Numbered from the stretch's first letter, positions 1 through 6,826 are shown. The stretch: DNA of 11,025 nt from an uncultured Clostridia bacterium (GCA_904502105.1 CAJGDF010000033.1:1-11025); one strand, 5' to 3'. Numbers and translations are program-made. The notes: generated by a model from the letters alone, not told the origin.

Positions 1-1
1 C

Positions 2-418
2 AACGGTCCGAAGAAAAACGGTATCGTTTATGCCTGCATACGTATCGGTCAGAACGGCACCGATATGGATAACGTTGACTGCGGCGGTATGGCATGCAGA
101 ATAGATCTTGAAAGCGGAGCTCTCTCAACAAACGGTGCGGACAAGCAGGGTAATGTTTATGAAAAGCATCCCGAAAGCGGTGTAAAGCTCAAAGGGTTTA
201 CAATTCCTTATTTTGATGAAGCAAAGAAAATCTGTCTTGAGTCTGCAAAAAAGGTTCCGCAGATGCGCTATATTGCATGGGATGTTGCGATAACACCGAA
301 CGGCCCTGTATTTATTGAGGGCAATTCCTTCCCGTCGCATGCTGTTCCTCAATTTTCGGCATTTTATCCCGACGGCATCGGAATAATGCCGAGATACCGT
401 GAATTTATTGATGCTTAA
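2..418 (+). CDS. Sugar-transfer-associated ATP-grasp protein, C-terminal part (5' end outside window)
   Basis: The reading frame is open from base 2 and ends at TAA 416-418, so only the last 138 residues are seen and the start lies upstream. The C-terminal part resembles the ATP-grasp family annotated as sugar-transfer associated (ATPgrasp_ST, related to alpha-L-glutamate ligases). The signature is the run WDVAITPNGPVFIEGN, where the Asp, Glu and Asn sit as the Mg-ATP ligands do in the ATP-grasp fold. ATP-grasp enzymes join a carboxylate to an amine or similar nucleophile through an acyl-phosphate; this subfamily is often found near capsule or cell-surface glycan genes, but its substrate is not established here. 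The next gene starts 26 nt downstream on the same strand, so the two may be cotranscribed. A small 6-bp inverted repeat (414-429) overlaps the stop codon but has no T tract. Family assignment rests on memory of the motif, not on a search. Confidence 0.75.
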   Translation, partial: NGPKKNGIVYACIRIGQNGTDMDNVDCGGMACRIDLESGALSTNGADKQGNVYEKHPESGVKLKGFTIPYFDEAKKICLESAKKVPQMRYIAWDVAITPNGPVFIEGNSFPSHAVPQFSAFYPDGIGIMPRYREFIDA

Positions 419-444
419 CCCTTGTTAAGAAAGGTGATTTAACA

Positions 445-1140
445 ATGAAAGAACATATTTATACGATTCCGATAAACGAACATTTTTCAAAGTTAGAGGG
501 CTGTCCTCTCTGCGGCCTTTTCGATATGATGGAACGCAACGAGATCGAAGCCATAACCGGTGCATCAATGATGGAGCCCGCTGTCCGTGTTAAGACAAAC
601 GAATACGGCTTTTGCGAACGTCATTTCGGTCAGATGCTGCTTGTAGGGAAAAAACTGCCCGTAGCGCTTATTCTTGAAAGTCATCTGAATGAGATCTATA
701 AAGAGATAAATAAGAAAAAAGGCGATGTTCAGGCAAAAAAACTCAAAAATCTTGAAGAGGACTGTTATGTTTGCCGCCGTATAAGCGATAATATGGACAG
801 CGTTTTCTCCAACTTATTTTATCTTTACAAACATGATGAAAATTTCAAGGAGCTTTTTGCAAAACAGAAATTTTTCTGCCTTCCTCATTACAGAGAGCTT
901 CTCGAATACGGCGCAAAATATCTTTCAAAAAAAGAATTTGCTGCGTTTTTTGAGGTTGCAAACAAGATAGAAATGGACTATCTTGAGACTCTTCACGGAG
1001 ACATCGACTGGTTTACGAGAAAGTTTGACTACCGCTTTGCAAAAGAAGACTGGAAAAACAGTAAGGACGCCATTGAACGAACGGTTTATACTCTTACCGG
1101 ACATATGCCGAAATTCAGAAGCGATAATATTGAGATCTGA
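445..1140 (+). CDS. DUF6062-like protein with two CxxC/CxxH probable zinc sites
   Basis: This is a 231-residue soluble protein with no signal peptide or membrane segment. It resembles the uncharacterised DUF6062 family of Clostridia, usually of about this length; older databases sometimes label members as ABC transporter substrate-binding proteins, which the sequence does not support. It contains two similar half-sites: C20-P-L-C23 with F56-C57-E-R-H60 in the first half, and C107-Y-V-C110 with F144-C145-L-P-H148 in the second. The CxxC plus CxxH spacing in each half suggests two zinc-binding sites from an internal duplication; that is inference. A Lys-rich stretch (about 86-102) separates the halves. 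The start is supported by AAAGGTGA at 430-437, 7 nt before ATG. The gene follows the ATP-grasp gene by 26 nt and is followed by a strong terminator, so it is the last gene of its unit. Function is unknown. Confidence 0.75.
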   Translation: MKEHIYTIPINEHFSKLEGCPLCGLFDMMERNEIEAITGASMMEPAVRVKTNEYGFCERHFGQMLLVGKKLPVALILESHLNEIYKEINKKKGDVQAKKLKNLEEDCYVCRRISDNMDSVFSNLFYLYKHDENFKELFAKQKFFCLPHYRELLEYGAKYLSKKEFAAFFEVANKIEMDYLETLHGDIDWFTRKFDYRFAKEDWKNSKDAIERTVYTLTGHMPKFRSDNIEI

Positions 1141-1157
1141 TAAACTTTAAATTAATA

Positions 1158-1193
1158 CGGAACGCCGAATTGAACGCGGCGTTCCGTTTTTTT
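1158..1193 (+). terminator. Intrinsic terminator after the DUF6062-like gene
   Basis: A perfect 9-bp stem CGGAACGCC (1158-1166) pairs with GGCGTTCCG (1178-1186) around an 11-nt loop and is followed directly by seven T residues (1187-1193). It lies 17 nt after the stop at 1140 and just before the converging minus-strand gene ends at 1199. The minus-strand side of the stem has only a mixed A/T stretch rather than a clean T run, so it works mainly for the plus strand, though it may weakly serve both genes. Confidence 0.9.
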
Positions 1194-1198
1194 GTTGA

Positions 1199-2173
1199 TC
1201 AATATTTTCTGTGTTTTTTCCAAACATCGAGAATGAGCTGGTAACGGTCTGCAGGAAGACCCTTGAAGGGAACGTTAGATGTGCAGAAAATATATCCGCC
1301 GCCGGGTTTACCGTGAGTGAGACAGTATTCAGCGCTTTCGATAACTTCTTCTTCAGTACCTGTCTGCATGAGAGCACAGTTTACGTTGCCGCAAAGAGCA
1401 ACTTTGTCGCCCCATTTTTCTTTAACTTCCTTGATATCAACTCTTGCCATCGGGTCAAGAGAGTGGAGCGCGTGAGGATTACATTCAACAAGCTGATCTA
1501 TAATGGGCATAATGTCCCCGTCGGTGTGTTTGATCATGTACGCGCCCTGTTTGCGTCCGTCTTCGATGATTCTTGCAAGATAGGGGGTAACTATCTTGGA
1601 GAATGTTTCGGGGGATACGAACGGACCCATGTTGTAACAGTAGTCTGCACAAAGGATGAGTGACTCAACGCCTGCATCAATGATCTGTTTGTTTCTTTCG
1701 ATAGCACCGACACAGTATCTTTCAGCATCTTCAAGAACACCTTCAAAATCGTCTGCAAGTCTGTATGCAAATTCATACATTCCGTTTCCGTCGGGAAGAG
1801 CAAAAGTGCCGTCACCGTGGCAGTGGAACATATATTTACCTTCCGCTTCTTCATGGAGCGCTTTGAGCGCAAGCTTCTGATATTTGCTTAATGTGCCGTC
1901 TTCGTTCCACATATCGGGCATATATATCATCGGCCAGATAGCGTATTCGAGTTTTTTATACATATCGGCATGGTGCTTTGCCCAAACTCTGATCTTCTTT
2001 TCTGCTTCGAGCTCTGAAAGCTTGTCAAGCTCTGCGCGTTTATATTCGTTGTAGTTTATCGGAGATTTGCCGAACATTTCTTCTTCAAGCTGGAATTCAA
2101 GTTCAAAGGTTGGGATCTCGTCGGGTTGCTTTAATGTCAAAGCTGCAATGGCTCTTTCTTTGGGTGTCATCAT
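1199..2173 (-). CDS. URO-D superfamily protein (MtaA/CmuA-like methyltransferase type), copy A
   Basis: This 324-residue cytoplasmic protein belongs to the uroporphyrinogen decarboxylase superfamily, a TIM-barrel family that includes HemE and the corrinoid methyltransferases MtaA, MtbA and CmuA. It lacks the HemE N-terminal RQAGRY substrate motif, so it is probably not the haem enzyme. Numbered from the Met of MTPK (the second of two adjacent Mets), it has a barrel-edge motif K214-H-T-D217-G, then L-C260-G-N-V-N-C265, then C296 in GGGYIFCTSN. In MtaA-like enzymes zinc is held by H-x-C plus a late Cys; here H215 and C296 fit but the middle ligand is Asp217. The start at 2173 is chosen because AAGGAG lies 11 nt upstream and the promoter at 2212-2240 would otherwise be inside the gene; the paralog also begins at MTPKER. 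It is about 82% identical by hand count to the next gene upstream. The substrate is unknown, and no B12-binding partner gene is in the window. Confidence 0.85.
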   Translation of the reverse strand: MMTPKERAIAALTLKQPDEIPTFELEFQLEEEMFGKSPINYNEYKRAELDKLSELEAEKKIRVWAKHHADMYKKLEYAIWPMIYMPDMWNEDGTLSKYQKLALKALHEEAEGKYMFHCHGDGTFALPDGNGMYEFAYRLADDFEGVLEDAERYCVGAIERNKQIIDAGVESLILCADYCYNMGPFVSPETFSKIVTPYLARIIEDGRKQGAYMIKHTDGDIMPIIDQLVECNPHALHSLDPMARVDIKEVKEKWGDKVALCGNVNCALMQTGTEEEVIESAEYCLTHGKPGGGYIFCTSNVPFKGLPADRYQLILDVWKKHRKY

Positions 2174-2184
2174 AATATTTATAA

Positions 2185-2190
2185 CTCCTT
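2185..2190 (-). promoter_or_regulatory. Ribosome binding site that fixes the start of URO-D copy A
   Basis: On the minus strand AAGGAG (2190 down to 2185) lies 11 nt before the ATG at 2173 and 14 nt before a second ATG at 2170. It is downstream of the in-frame ATG at 2221, so it rules against that longer start. Copy B has the same AAGGAGTTAT context before its ATG, which supports the MTPKER start in both. Confidence 0.8.
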
Positions 2191-2211
2191 GCTCATTAAG
2201 ATCTTTTTTAG

Positions 2212-2240
2212 ATTTTAACATATTTTTTAAGGTTTGTCAA
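2212..2240 (-). promoter_or_regulatory. Sigma-A promoter for URO-D copy A
   Basis: Read on the minus strand, TTGACA (2240-2235) is followed by exactly 17 nt and then TAAAAT (2217-2212), one base from the full consensus. Transcription would start near 2205, giving a leader of about 30 nt before the ATG at 2173. It sits in the gap between the two URO-D paralogs, so copy A can be transcribed on its own as well as by read-through from copy B. The spacer overlaps the ATG at 2221, which therefore cannot be the start for transcripts from this promoter. Confidence 0.85.
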
Positions 2241-2251
2241 TAATATCTGCA

Positions 2252-3223
2252 TTAGTATTTTCTGTGCTTTTTCCAAACATCGAGAACTAACTGATAACGG
2301 TCAGCAGGAAGTCCCTTGAAGGGAACGTTTGATGTGCAGAAAATGTATCCGCCGCCTGTCTTGCCGTGCGTGAGACAGTATTCCGCACTTTCTATTACCT
2401 CCTGTTCTGTGCCTGTCTGCATGAGTGCACAGTTTACGTTTCCGCAAAGAGCCACTTTTTTGCCCCATTTTTCTTTTACAAGCTTTATGTCAACTCCTGC
2501 CATCGGGTCAAGAGAGTGGATCGCGTGAGGATTACATTCAACAAGCTGATCGATTATCGGCATAATGTTTCCGTCGGTATGCTTGATCATGTATGCGCCC
2601 TGCTTACGTCCATCCTCGATGATTCTTGCAAGATACGGAGTTATTATTTTTGAGAAGGTTTCGGGGGAGACGAACGGACCCATGTTATAGCAGTAATCCG
2701 AGCATAAAATAAATGCATCAACTCCTGCTTCAACAAGCCTCTTGTTGTTTTCTGTCGCTTTTTTGCATAATGTTTCCGCTTCTTCAAGAATTCCGTCAAA
2801 ATCGTCTGCGAGTCTGTATGCAAATTCGTACATTGCATTGCCGTCGGGAAGTGCAAACGTACCGTCTCCGTGGCTTTGCAGCATATATTCCCCGTCGGCC
2901 TCTTCTTTGAGTGCATATATCATCATTTTCTGATATTTGCTTAAACTGCCGTCTTCGTTCCACATGTCCGGCAGATATAACATCGGCCAAAGGGAATATT
3001 CGAGTTTTCTGTATATATCGGCGCGGTGTGCCGCCCATACACGTATTTTCTTTTCAGCTTCGAGGTCTGAAAGCTTTTCCAGTTCTTCACGCTTGTATTC
3101 CGCAATATTTACAGGGGATTTCCCGAACATCTCATCTTCGATATGAAAACCGAGCTCAAAGGTCGGAACCTCGTCGGGCTGTTTTAATGTTAAAGCTGCA
3201 ATAGCTCTCTCTTTAGGTGTCAT
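2252..3223 (-). CDS. URO-D superfamily protein (MtaA/CmuA-like methyltransferase type), copy B
   Basis: This 323-residue protein is the upstream member of a tandem pair and aligns with copy A without a single gap; I count about 57 differences. Differences cluster in the N-terminal half (about 48 in residues 1-177) and are rare in the C-terminal half (about 9 in 146), where the presumed metal and active-site residues lie: H215, D217, C260, C265 and C296. Like copy A it lacks the HemE RQAGRY motif. The likely role is a methyl- or C1-transfer or a decarboxylation related to the MtaA/CmuA branch; the specific reaction cannot be read from sequence. The start is supported by AAAAGGAG 9 nt before ATG 3223. 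Its promoter must lie in 3224-3448, but I found no convincing -35/-10 pair for the minus strand; a 17-bp tandem repeat lies 36 nt upstream of the start. The divergent ABC exporter begins 225 nt away. Confidence 0.85.
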   Translation of the reverse strand: MTPKERAIAALTLKQPDEVPTFELGFHIEDEMFGKSPVNIAEYKREELEKLSDLEAEKKIRVWAAHRADIYRKLEYSLWPMLYLPDMWNEDGSLSKYQKMMIYALKEEADGEYMLQSHGDGTFALPDGNAMYEFAYRLADDFDGILEEAETLCKKATENNKRLVEAGVDAFILCSDYCYNMGPFVSPETFSKIITPYLARIIEDGRKQGAYMIKHTDGNIMPIIDQLVECNPHAIHSLDPMAGVDIKLVKEKWGKKVALCGNVNCALMQTGTEQEVIESAEYCLTHGKTGGGYIFCTSNVPFKGLPADRYQLVLDVWKKHRKY

Positions 3224-3258
3224 ACGTAATAACTCCTTTTCTTTTTGAATTTTTACAT

Positions 3259-3292
3259 ATAATAAAGAATGTCAGATAATAAAGAATGTCAG
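3259..3292. repeat. Perfect 17-bp tandem repeat in the divergent intergenic region
   Basis: ATAATAAAGAATGTCAG occurs twice with no gap, at 3259-3275 and 3276-3292. On the minus strand each copy reads CTGACATTCTTTATTAT, containing a -35-like CTGACA and a -10-like TATTAT that are too close together within one copy (5 nt) and too far apart across copies (22 nt) for a standard promoter. It lies 36-69 nt upstream of URO-D copy B, where a promoter or operator would be expected. It could be a pair of binding sites for one regulator on the same face of DNA (about 1.6 helical turns apart makes this imperfect) or a chance slippage duplication. Confidence 0.85.
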
Positions 3293-3382
3293 ACCGATTT
3301 TTGATGCAAGAGGTGTGGTTTTTGTTTATTATTTATATTTACATATGAATGTGAAATTTGTATGACAATATGGGGTAAAATG

Positions 3383-3411
3383 TTGACGGAATTAGAGAAA
3401 AGATGTAAAAT
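3383..3411 (+). promoter_or_regulatory. Sigma-A promoter for the ABC exporter and lipoprotein unit
   Basis: TTGACG (3383-3388), a 17-nt spacer, and TAAAAT (3406-3411) differ from consensus by one base in each box. The expected transcription start is near 3418, giving a leader of about 30 nt before the ATG at 3449. No other promoter is evident before 8158, so this one probably drives all three genes up to 8137. Confidence 0.8.
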
Positions 3412-3431
3412 GTACCTATAAATATACAATA

Positions 3432-3438
3432 AAAAGGA
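3432..3438 (+). promoter_or_regulatory. Ribosome binding site that fixes the exporter start
   Basis: AAAAGGA ends at 3438, 10 nt before ATG 3449. The alternative in-frame GTG at 3440 has only one base between it and this site and could not be used with it. The ATG at 3438 is out of frame with the exporter. Confidence 0.75.
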
Positions 3439-3448
3439 TGTGCTTTTT

Positions 3449-5455
3449 ATGTTCGGACCCATGATGGGCCCTCCCGGTATGGGAAGTGAAAGAGATAAGC
3501 TCAAGGAGCCTAAACCGACAAGGCTTCGCGACTGGCCTTCTTACATCGTTCGCAATACAGGCAAAACTCTCAGAAGACTTTTTTATATTTACGGTCTTGT
3601 TTGGGATGCCCGTCCCTGGATCTTTTTAACAATGATCTTTATGACGGTCTTCAACGGCGTCTCTCCTGTGCTCGGTGCATATATCTCCAAACTTCTTCTT
3701 GATGCTCTTGCCAAAGCGGCAACGGGGGATCTCGGTGATAATTTCTGGGCATTGGGCGGACTTCTGGTTTTCCAGATCGCATATCAGTTTTTTGTTTCGT
3801 TTGTAAATTCGCTTAACAATATGGTCAACCGTTTGTCCAACGAGATCATTGTTTACAGTATAAAGCTCAAAATAATGAACAAGGCAAAAACCATTGACCT
3901 TGCAAATTTCGATCTTCCGGAGTTCTACTCCAAGCTTGAAAATGCAAACCGTGAAGCCGGAAACAGACCGCTTTCCATCATGTCCGCATCGTTCTCCGTT
4001 ATCAGTACGATAATCAGTATGGTCGGCTTTATTGCGATCCTCGGTTCTCTTATGTGGTATGCTCCGCTTCTTATCGTTCTTGTTTCTTTGCCCTCTGCTA
4101 TCGTAAGCTTCAAATACAGAGGCAAGATGTTCCGTTATATCCGTCACCGCTCAAAAGACAGACGTCAGATGGAATATTACAGCAATCTGCTTGTTAACAA
4201 AGATCTTGTAAAAGAAGTCAAGCTGTTTAATCTTGCCGATTTCTTTATCGATAAATACAAAACGGTATTTCTCAATTATTACAGAGGCGTTCGCAATCTG
4301 ATAATGACCGAAAGCTTCATCGGCATCGGTCTTTCCGTTCTGAACTCGGGTCTTTCGGCATTTATATTCCTGAAGATCGCTCGTAAGGTTTTTGACGGTA
4401 TTTTAACAGTCGGTGACTGGTCTCTTTATACGAATGCTCTTTATTCGATCTCTCACAGCGTTTCGTCTATCGTACATACCGCCGCAACCATTTATGAGGG
4501 TACGCTTTATATCGACAATATGATAACATTTATGGATGAACCCACAACTGTTGTTTCAATTCTTGCGGAACCGAGAAAGGTTGACAAAAAAGCTCCTCAC
4601 GTTATCGAATTTAAAAACTGTTCATTTGCTTATCCCGGAACAGATAAAAAAGTTCTTAAAAACATCAATCTCAAAATCGAACAGGGACAGACAATCGTTC
4701 TTGTCGGCCTTAACGGTGCAGGTAAAACGACTCTTCTCAAGCTTCTTACCCGCCTTTATGACCCGACAGAGGGTGTTATCCTTTTTGACGGTCACGATAT
4801 CCGTGAATATGATGTTAACGAACTGTATTCGGTATTCGGTATTATTTTCCAGGACTTCGGTAAATACGCTTTTACCGTTTCCGAAAATATCGGCTTCGGT
4901 CAGCTTGATAATATGAACGACAGAGAACGTATCGAGAAAGCTTCCGAAAAGAGTGCTGCTACCGAATTTATCGGTAATCTTGCCGACGGATACGATACCG
5001 CTCTTACCCGTGTGTTTGAAGAATCGGGCCGTGAGCTTTCTATCGGTCAGTGGCAAAAGATCGCTGTTGCGAGAGCTTTCTTCAGAGACAGCTCCATTAT
5101 GATCCTCGACGAACCTACCGCTTCTCTTGACCCGATGGCAGAACAGGAAATATTCAGTCAGTTTGACGAGCTTTCTCATCCCAAGACCGGCGGTGTTCCG
5201 AAAACTACGATTTTCGTTTCACACAGACTTTCTTCCGCAACCATTGCCGATAAGATAGTTGTTCTCGAAAACGGTCAGATCGTTGAAGAAGGACATCACA
5301 GAGATCTCATCCGTATTGACGGTAAGTATGCAGAGCTTTTCAACACTCAGGCAAAGCGTTATATCGAAAATGTAGATATGGCTGAATCCGAAGGGGAACC
5401 TTCGCATAATTTCGGCGGAAACAGACCCCACAGAGGCGGCCGTCCTCCAATGTAA
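3449..5455 (+). CDS. ABC exporter, fused membrane and ATPase domains
   Basis: This 668-residue protein is a half-transporter of the type IV (ABCB-like) exporter class and should work as a homodimer in the cytoplasmic membrane, using ATP to move a substrate outward. About six hydrophobic segments lie near residues 56-78, 98-119, 178-200, 203-221, 288-310 and 325-348. The ATPase domain follows: Walker A GLNGAGKTT 420-428 (K426), Q-loop Q468, signature LSIGQWQK around S531-W535, Walker B ending D554 with catalytic E555, D-loop SLDP, and switch H592. All key residues are present. The signature is LSIGQ rather than LSGGQ, as in some clostridial peptide or lantibiotic-type exporters. The ends are unusual: residues 1-12 are Met/Gly/Pro-rich and the last 15 or so are Gly/Arg/Pro/His-rich. 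There is no N-terminal peptidase domain. Two lipoprotein hydrolase genes follow closely, suggesting a shared extracellular task. The substrate is unknown; the length is slightly above the usual 580-620. Confidence 0.92.
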   Translation: MFGPMMGPPGMGSERDKLKEPKPTRLRDWPSYIVRNTGKTLRRLFYIYGLVWDARPWIFLTMIFMTVFNGVSPVLGAYISKLLLDALAKAATGDLGDNFWALGGLLVFQIAYQFFVSFVNSLNNMVNRLSNEIIVYSIKLKIMNKAKTIDLANFDLPEFYSKLENANREAGNRPLSIMSASFSVISTIISMVGFIAILGSLMWYAPLLIVLVSLPSAIVSFKYRGKMFRYIRHRSKDRRQMEYYSNLLVNKDLVKEVKLFNLADFFIDKYKTVFLNYYRGVRNLIMTESFIGIGLSVLNSGLSAFIFLKIARKVFDGILTVGDWSLYTNALYSISHSVSSIVHTAATIYEGTLYIDNMITFMDEPTTVVSILAEPRKVDKKAPHVIEFKNCSFAYPGTDKKVLKNINLKIEQGQTIVLVGLNGAGKTTLLKLLTRLYDPTEGVILFDGHDIREYDVNELYSVFGIIFQDFGKYAFTVSENIGFGQLDNMNDRERIEKASEKSAATEFIGNLADGYDTALTRVFEESGRELSIGQWQKIAVARAFFRDSSIMILDEPTASLDPMAEQEIFSQFDELSHPKTGGVPKTTIFVSHRLSSATIADKIVVLENGQIVEEGHHRDLIRIDGKYAELFNTQAKRYIENVDMAESEGEPSHNFGGNRPHRGGRPPM

Positions 5456-5481
5456 AAAAATATTTTCAGAGGCATAAAATT

Positions 5482-6807
5482 ATGAAAAAGATAAGTATCA
5501 TTATTTCGTTTTTACTGATATCTGTTCTGATGTTTACATCATGTAAAAAAGAAGAGATCAGTTTTATTGATCAGGAGCTTTACGAACAGCTTATGGAATC
5601 GGATTCATCAAGGGATATCGTTCTCGATTCAAACACCGCAATCAAGGCAGCAAGTGATCTTGCATGGGAAGAGTATAAGTCCCAGGCAAGAAAAAGCGCA
5701 ACGCTTGTTTCGGAAATGACAAATAAAAAGATCGAATATGAAGGCAAAACGATGCGCTTTGAGGTTAAAAGCGTAGGTAAGCCCGGTCCCAACGGCTATC
5801 CTCTTTATATCGCTCTTCACGGCGGCGGACACAGTGATACTCCCGCTATGAACAACAGCCAATGGGAACATATGAAGATCTATTATTACGACAGTGTTAA
5901 CAGCGGTATCTACGTTGCCCCCAGAGGTATAAGCGATACATGGGATACTCACTTCAATGCGGAAAGTTATCCTATGTACGAAAGACTCATTGAAGATCTG
6001 TCTGTTTATTACGGTATCGACACAAACAGAGTTTATCTCGTCGGATATTCTGCAGGCGGTGACGGTGTATGGCAGATAACTCCCAAAATGGCAGACAGAT
6101 TTGCTGCTGCCAATATGTCTGCGGGTCATCCCAACGGCGTGGATCTTACAAATCTTTATAACACACCTTTCCAGATCCAATGCGGTCAGAACGATACGGC
6201 TGTTCTCGGACGTAATACAGAGTGCGGACGTTATTGCGAGGTTCTCGACCAGCTTCAGTACGCTTACGGCGGCGGATACGAGCATAATGTAAATATCCAT
6301 TTCGGTAAGCAGCACGGTATAGAAGATAATGATCCTCTCAGATCCGAACAGGTTATTTTAACAAACCCCATTGAATGGTCTAAGGGCGGTGAAGCGATAA
6401 CCACAACTGCTGACACAAACGCTATTTCGTTCCTTGAAACAAAAAGAAGAAATCCCGTGCCCGAAAGAGTTGTCTGGAGTATAGCAAACAGACCCTCAGA
6501 GTGTGATACGGAAACGTTCTATTGGCTCAGAGCCTCAAAGGATATCGTTGCGGGAACTATCATTGCTTCTTATGATAAAGCGAAAAACACCATAACTATC
6601 GAAAAAATGGTCGTTCTTCAGGATGAAGGTGAGATCAGCGTAATGCTCAATGCAGATATGGTGGATTTCACAAAGCCCGTTACCGTTATCGTAAACGGTA
6701 CTGCAACAGAGTATGACGTTACTCCCTCTCTCGAATATATCAACCAGACAATCAGAGAACGCTGCGACCCGAATATGATATTTGCCGCAGAAATAAAAAT
6801 CAGATAA
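5482..6807 (+). CDS. Lipoprotein alpha/beta-hydrolase (PHB depolymerase/esterase-like), copy 1
   Basis: This 441-residue protein starts with a lipoprotein signal: basic MKK, a hydrophobic core (4-18) and lipobox FTSC with lipidated Cys21, so it is anchored on the outer face of the membrane. An alpha/beta-hydrolase domain follows (about 85-300): oxyanion motif H113-GGG, nucleophile elbow G-Y-S190-A-G-G, D238 in CGQND and H278 in KQHG form a plausible catalytic triad. The fold resembles the LpqC/PHB-depolymerase and feruloyl-esterase group, so it should cleave a carboxyl ester of unknown identity. After about residue 310 a beta-rich C-terminal region (VVWSI, DTETFYWL, NTITIE, VTVIVNG) looks like an Ig-like accessory domain. 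Five further cysteines (234, 248, 252, 341, 428) are conserved in the paralog. AGAGG at 5468-5472 lies 9 nt before the ATG. It is 26 nt after the exporter gene and 19 nt before copy 2, in the same operon. Confidence 0.88.
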   Translation: MKKISIIISFLLISVLMFTSCKKEEISFIDQELYEQLMESDSSRDIVLDSNTAIKAASDLAWEEYKSQARKSATLVSEMTNKKIEYEGKTMRFEVKSVGKPGPNGYPLYIALHGGGHSDTPAMNNSQWEHMKIYYYDSVNSGIYVAPRGISDTWDTHFNAESYPMYERLIEDLSVYYGIDTNRVYLVGYSAGGDGVWQITPKMADRFAAANMSAGHPNGVDLTNLYNTPFQIQCGQNDTAVLGRNTECGRYCEVLDQLQYAYGGGYEHNVNIHFGKQHGIEDNDPLRSEQVILTNPIEWSKGGEAITTTADTNAISFLETKRRNPVPERVVWSIANRPSECDTETFYWLRASKDIVAGTIIASYDKAKNTITIEKMVVLQDEGEISVMLNADMVDFTKPVTVIVNGTATEYDVTPSLEYINQTIRERCDPNMIFAAEIKIR

Positions 6808-6826
6808 GTAAAAAGGAATTTGTATT

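Noticed and set aside
414..429. CTTAAC/GTTAAG inverted repeat at the end of the ATP-grasp gene
   Set aside because: Only six mostly A-T pairs and no T tract; it is too weak for a terminator and may be chance.
2174..2221. Longer start for URO-D copy A (ATG 2221, 340 residues)
   Set aside because: This ATG lies inside the 17-nt promoter spacer, the AAGGAG site is downstream of it, and the 82%-identical paralog starts at MTPKER.
1199..3223. HemE (uroporphyrinogen decarboxylase of haem synthesis)
   Set aside because: Both proteins lack the N-terminal RQAGRY substrate motif of HemE, are present as a tandem pair, and no haem genes are nearby.
3440..3448. GTG start for the ABC exporter at 3440
   Set aside because: It sits one base after the AAAAGGA site; ATG 3449 has a proper 10-nt spacing.
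3224..3448. Standard minus-strand promoter for URO-D copy B
   Set aside because: TATTAT boxes occur at two places but no -35-like hexamer lies 16-18 nt upstream of either; TTGCAT and CTGACA are at wrong spacings, so none is called.
5629..6315. Long minus-strand open frame opposite the first lipoprotein gene (also 4622-5179, 6535-7134 and 3626-4147 minus; 1211-1663 plus)
   Set aside because: Each is wholly or mostly opposite a well-supported gene, shows no recognisable motif, and has no convincing ribosome site; they mirror the codon bias of the real genes.
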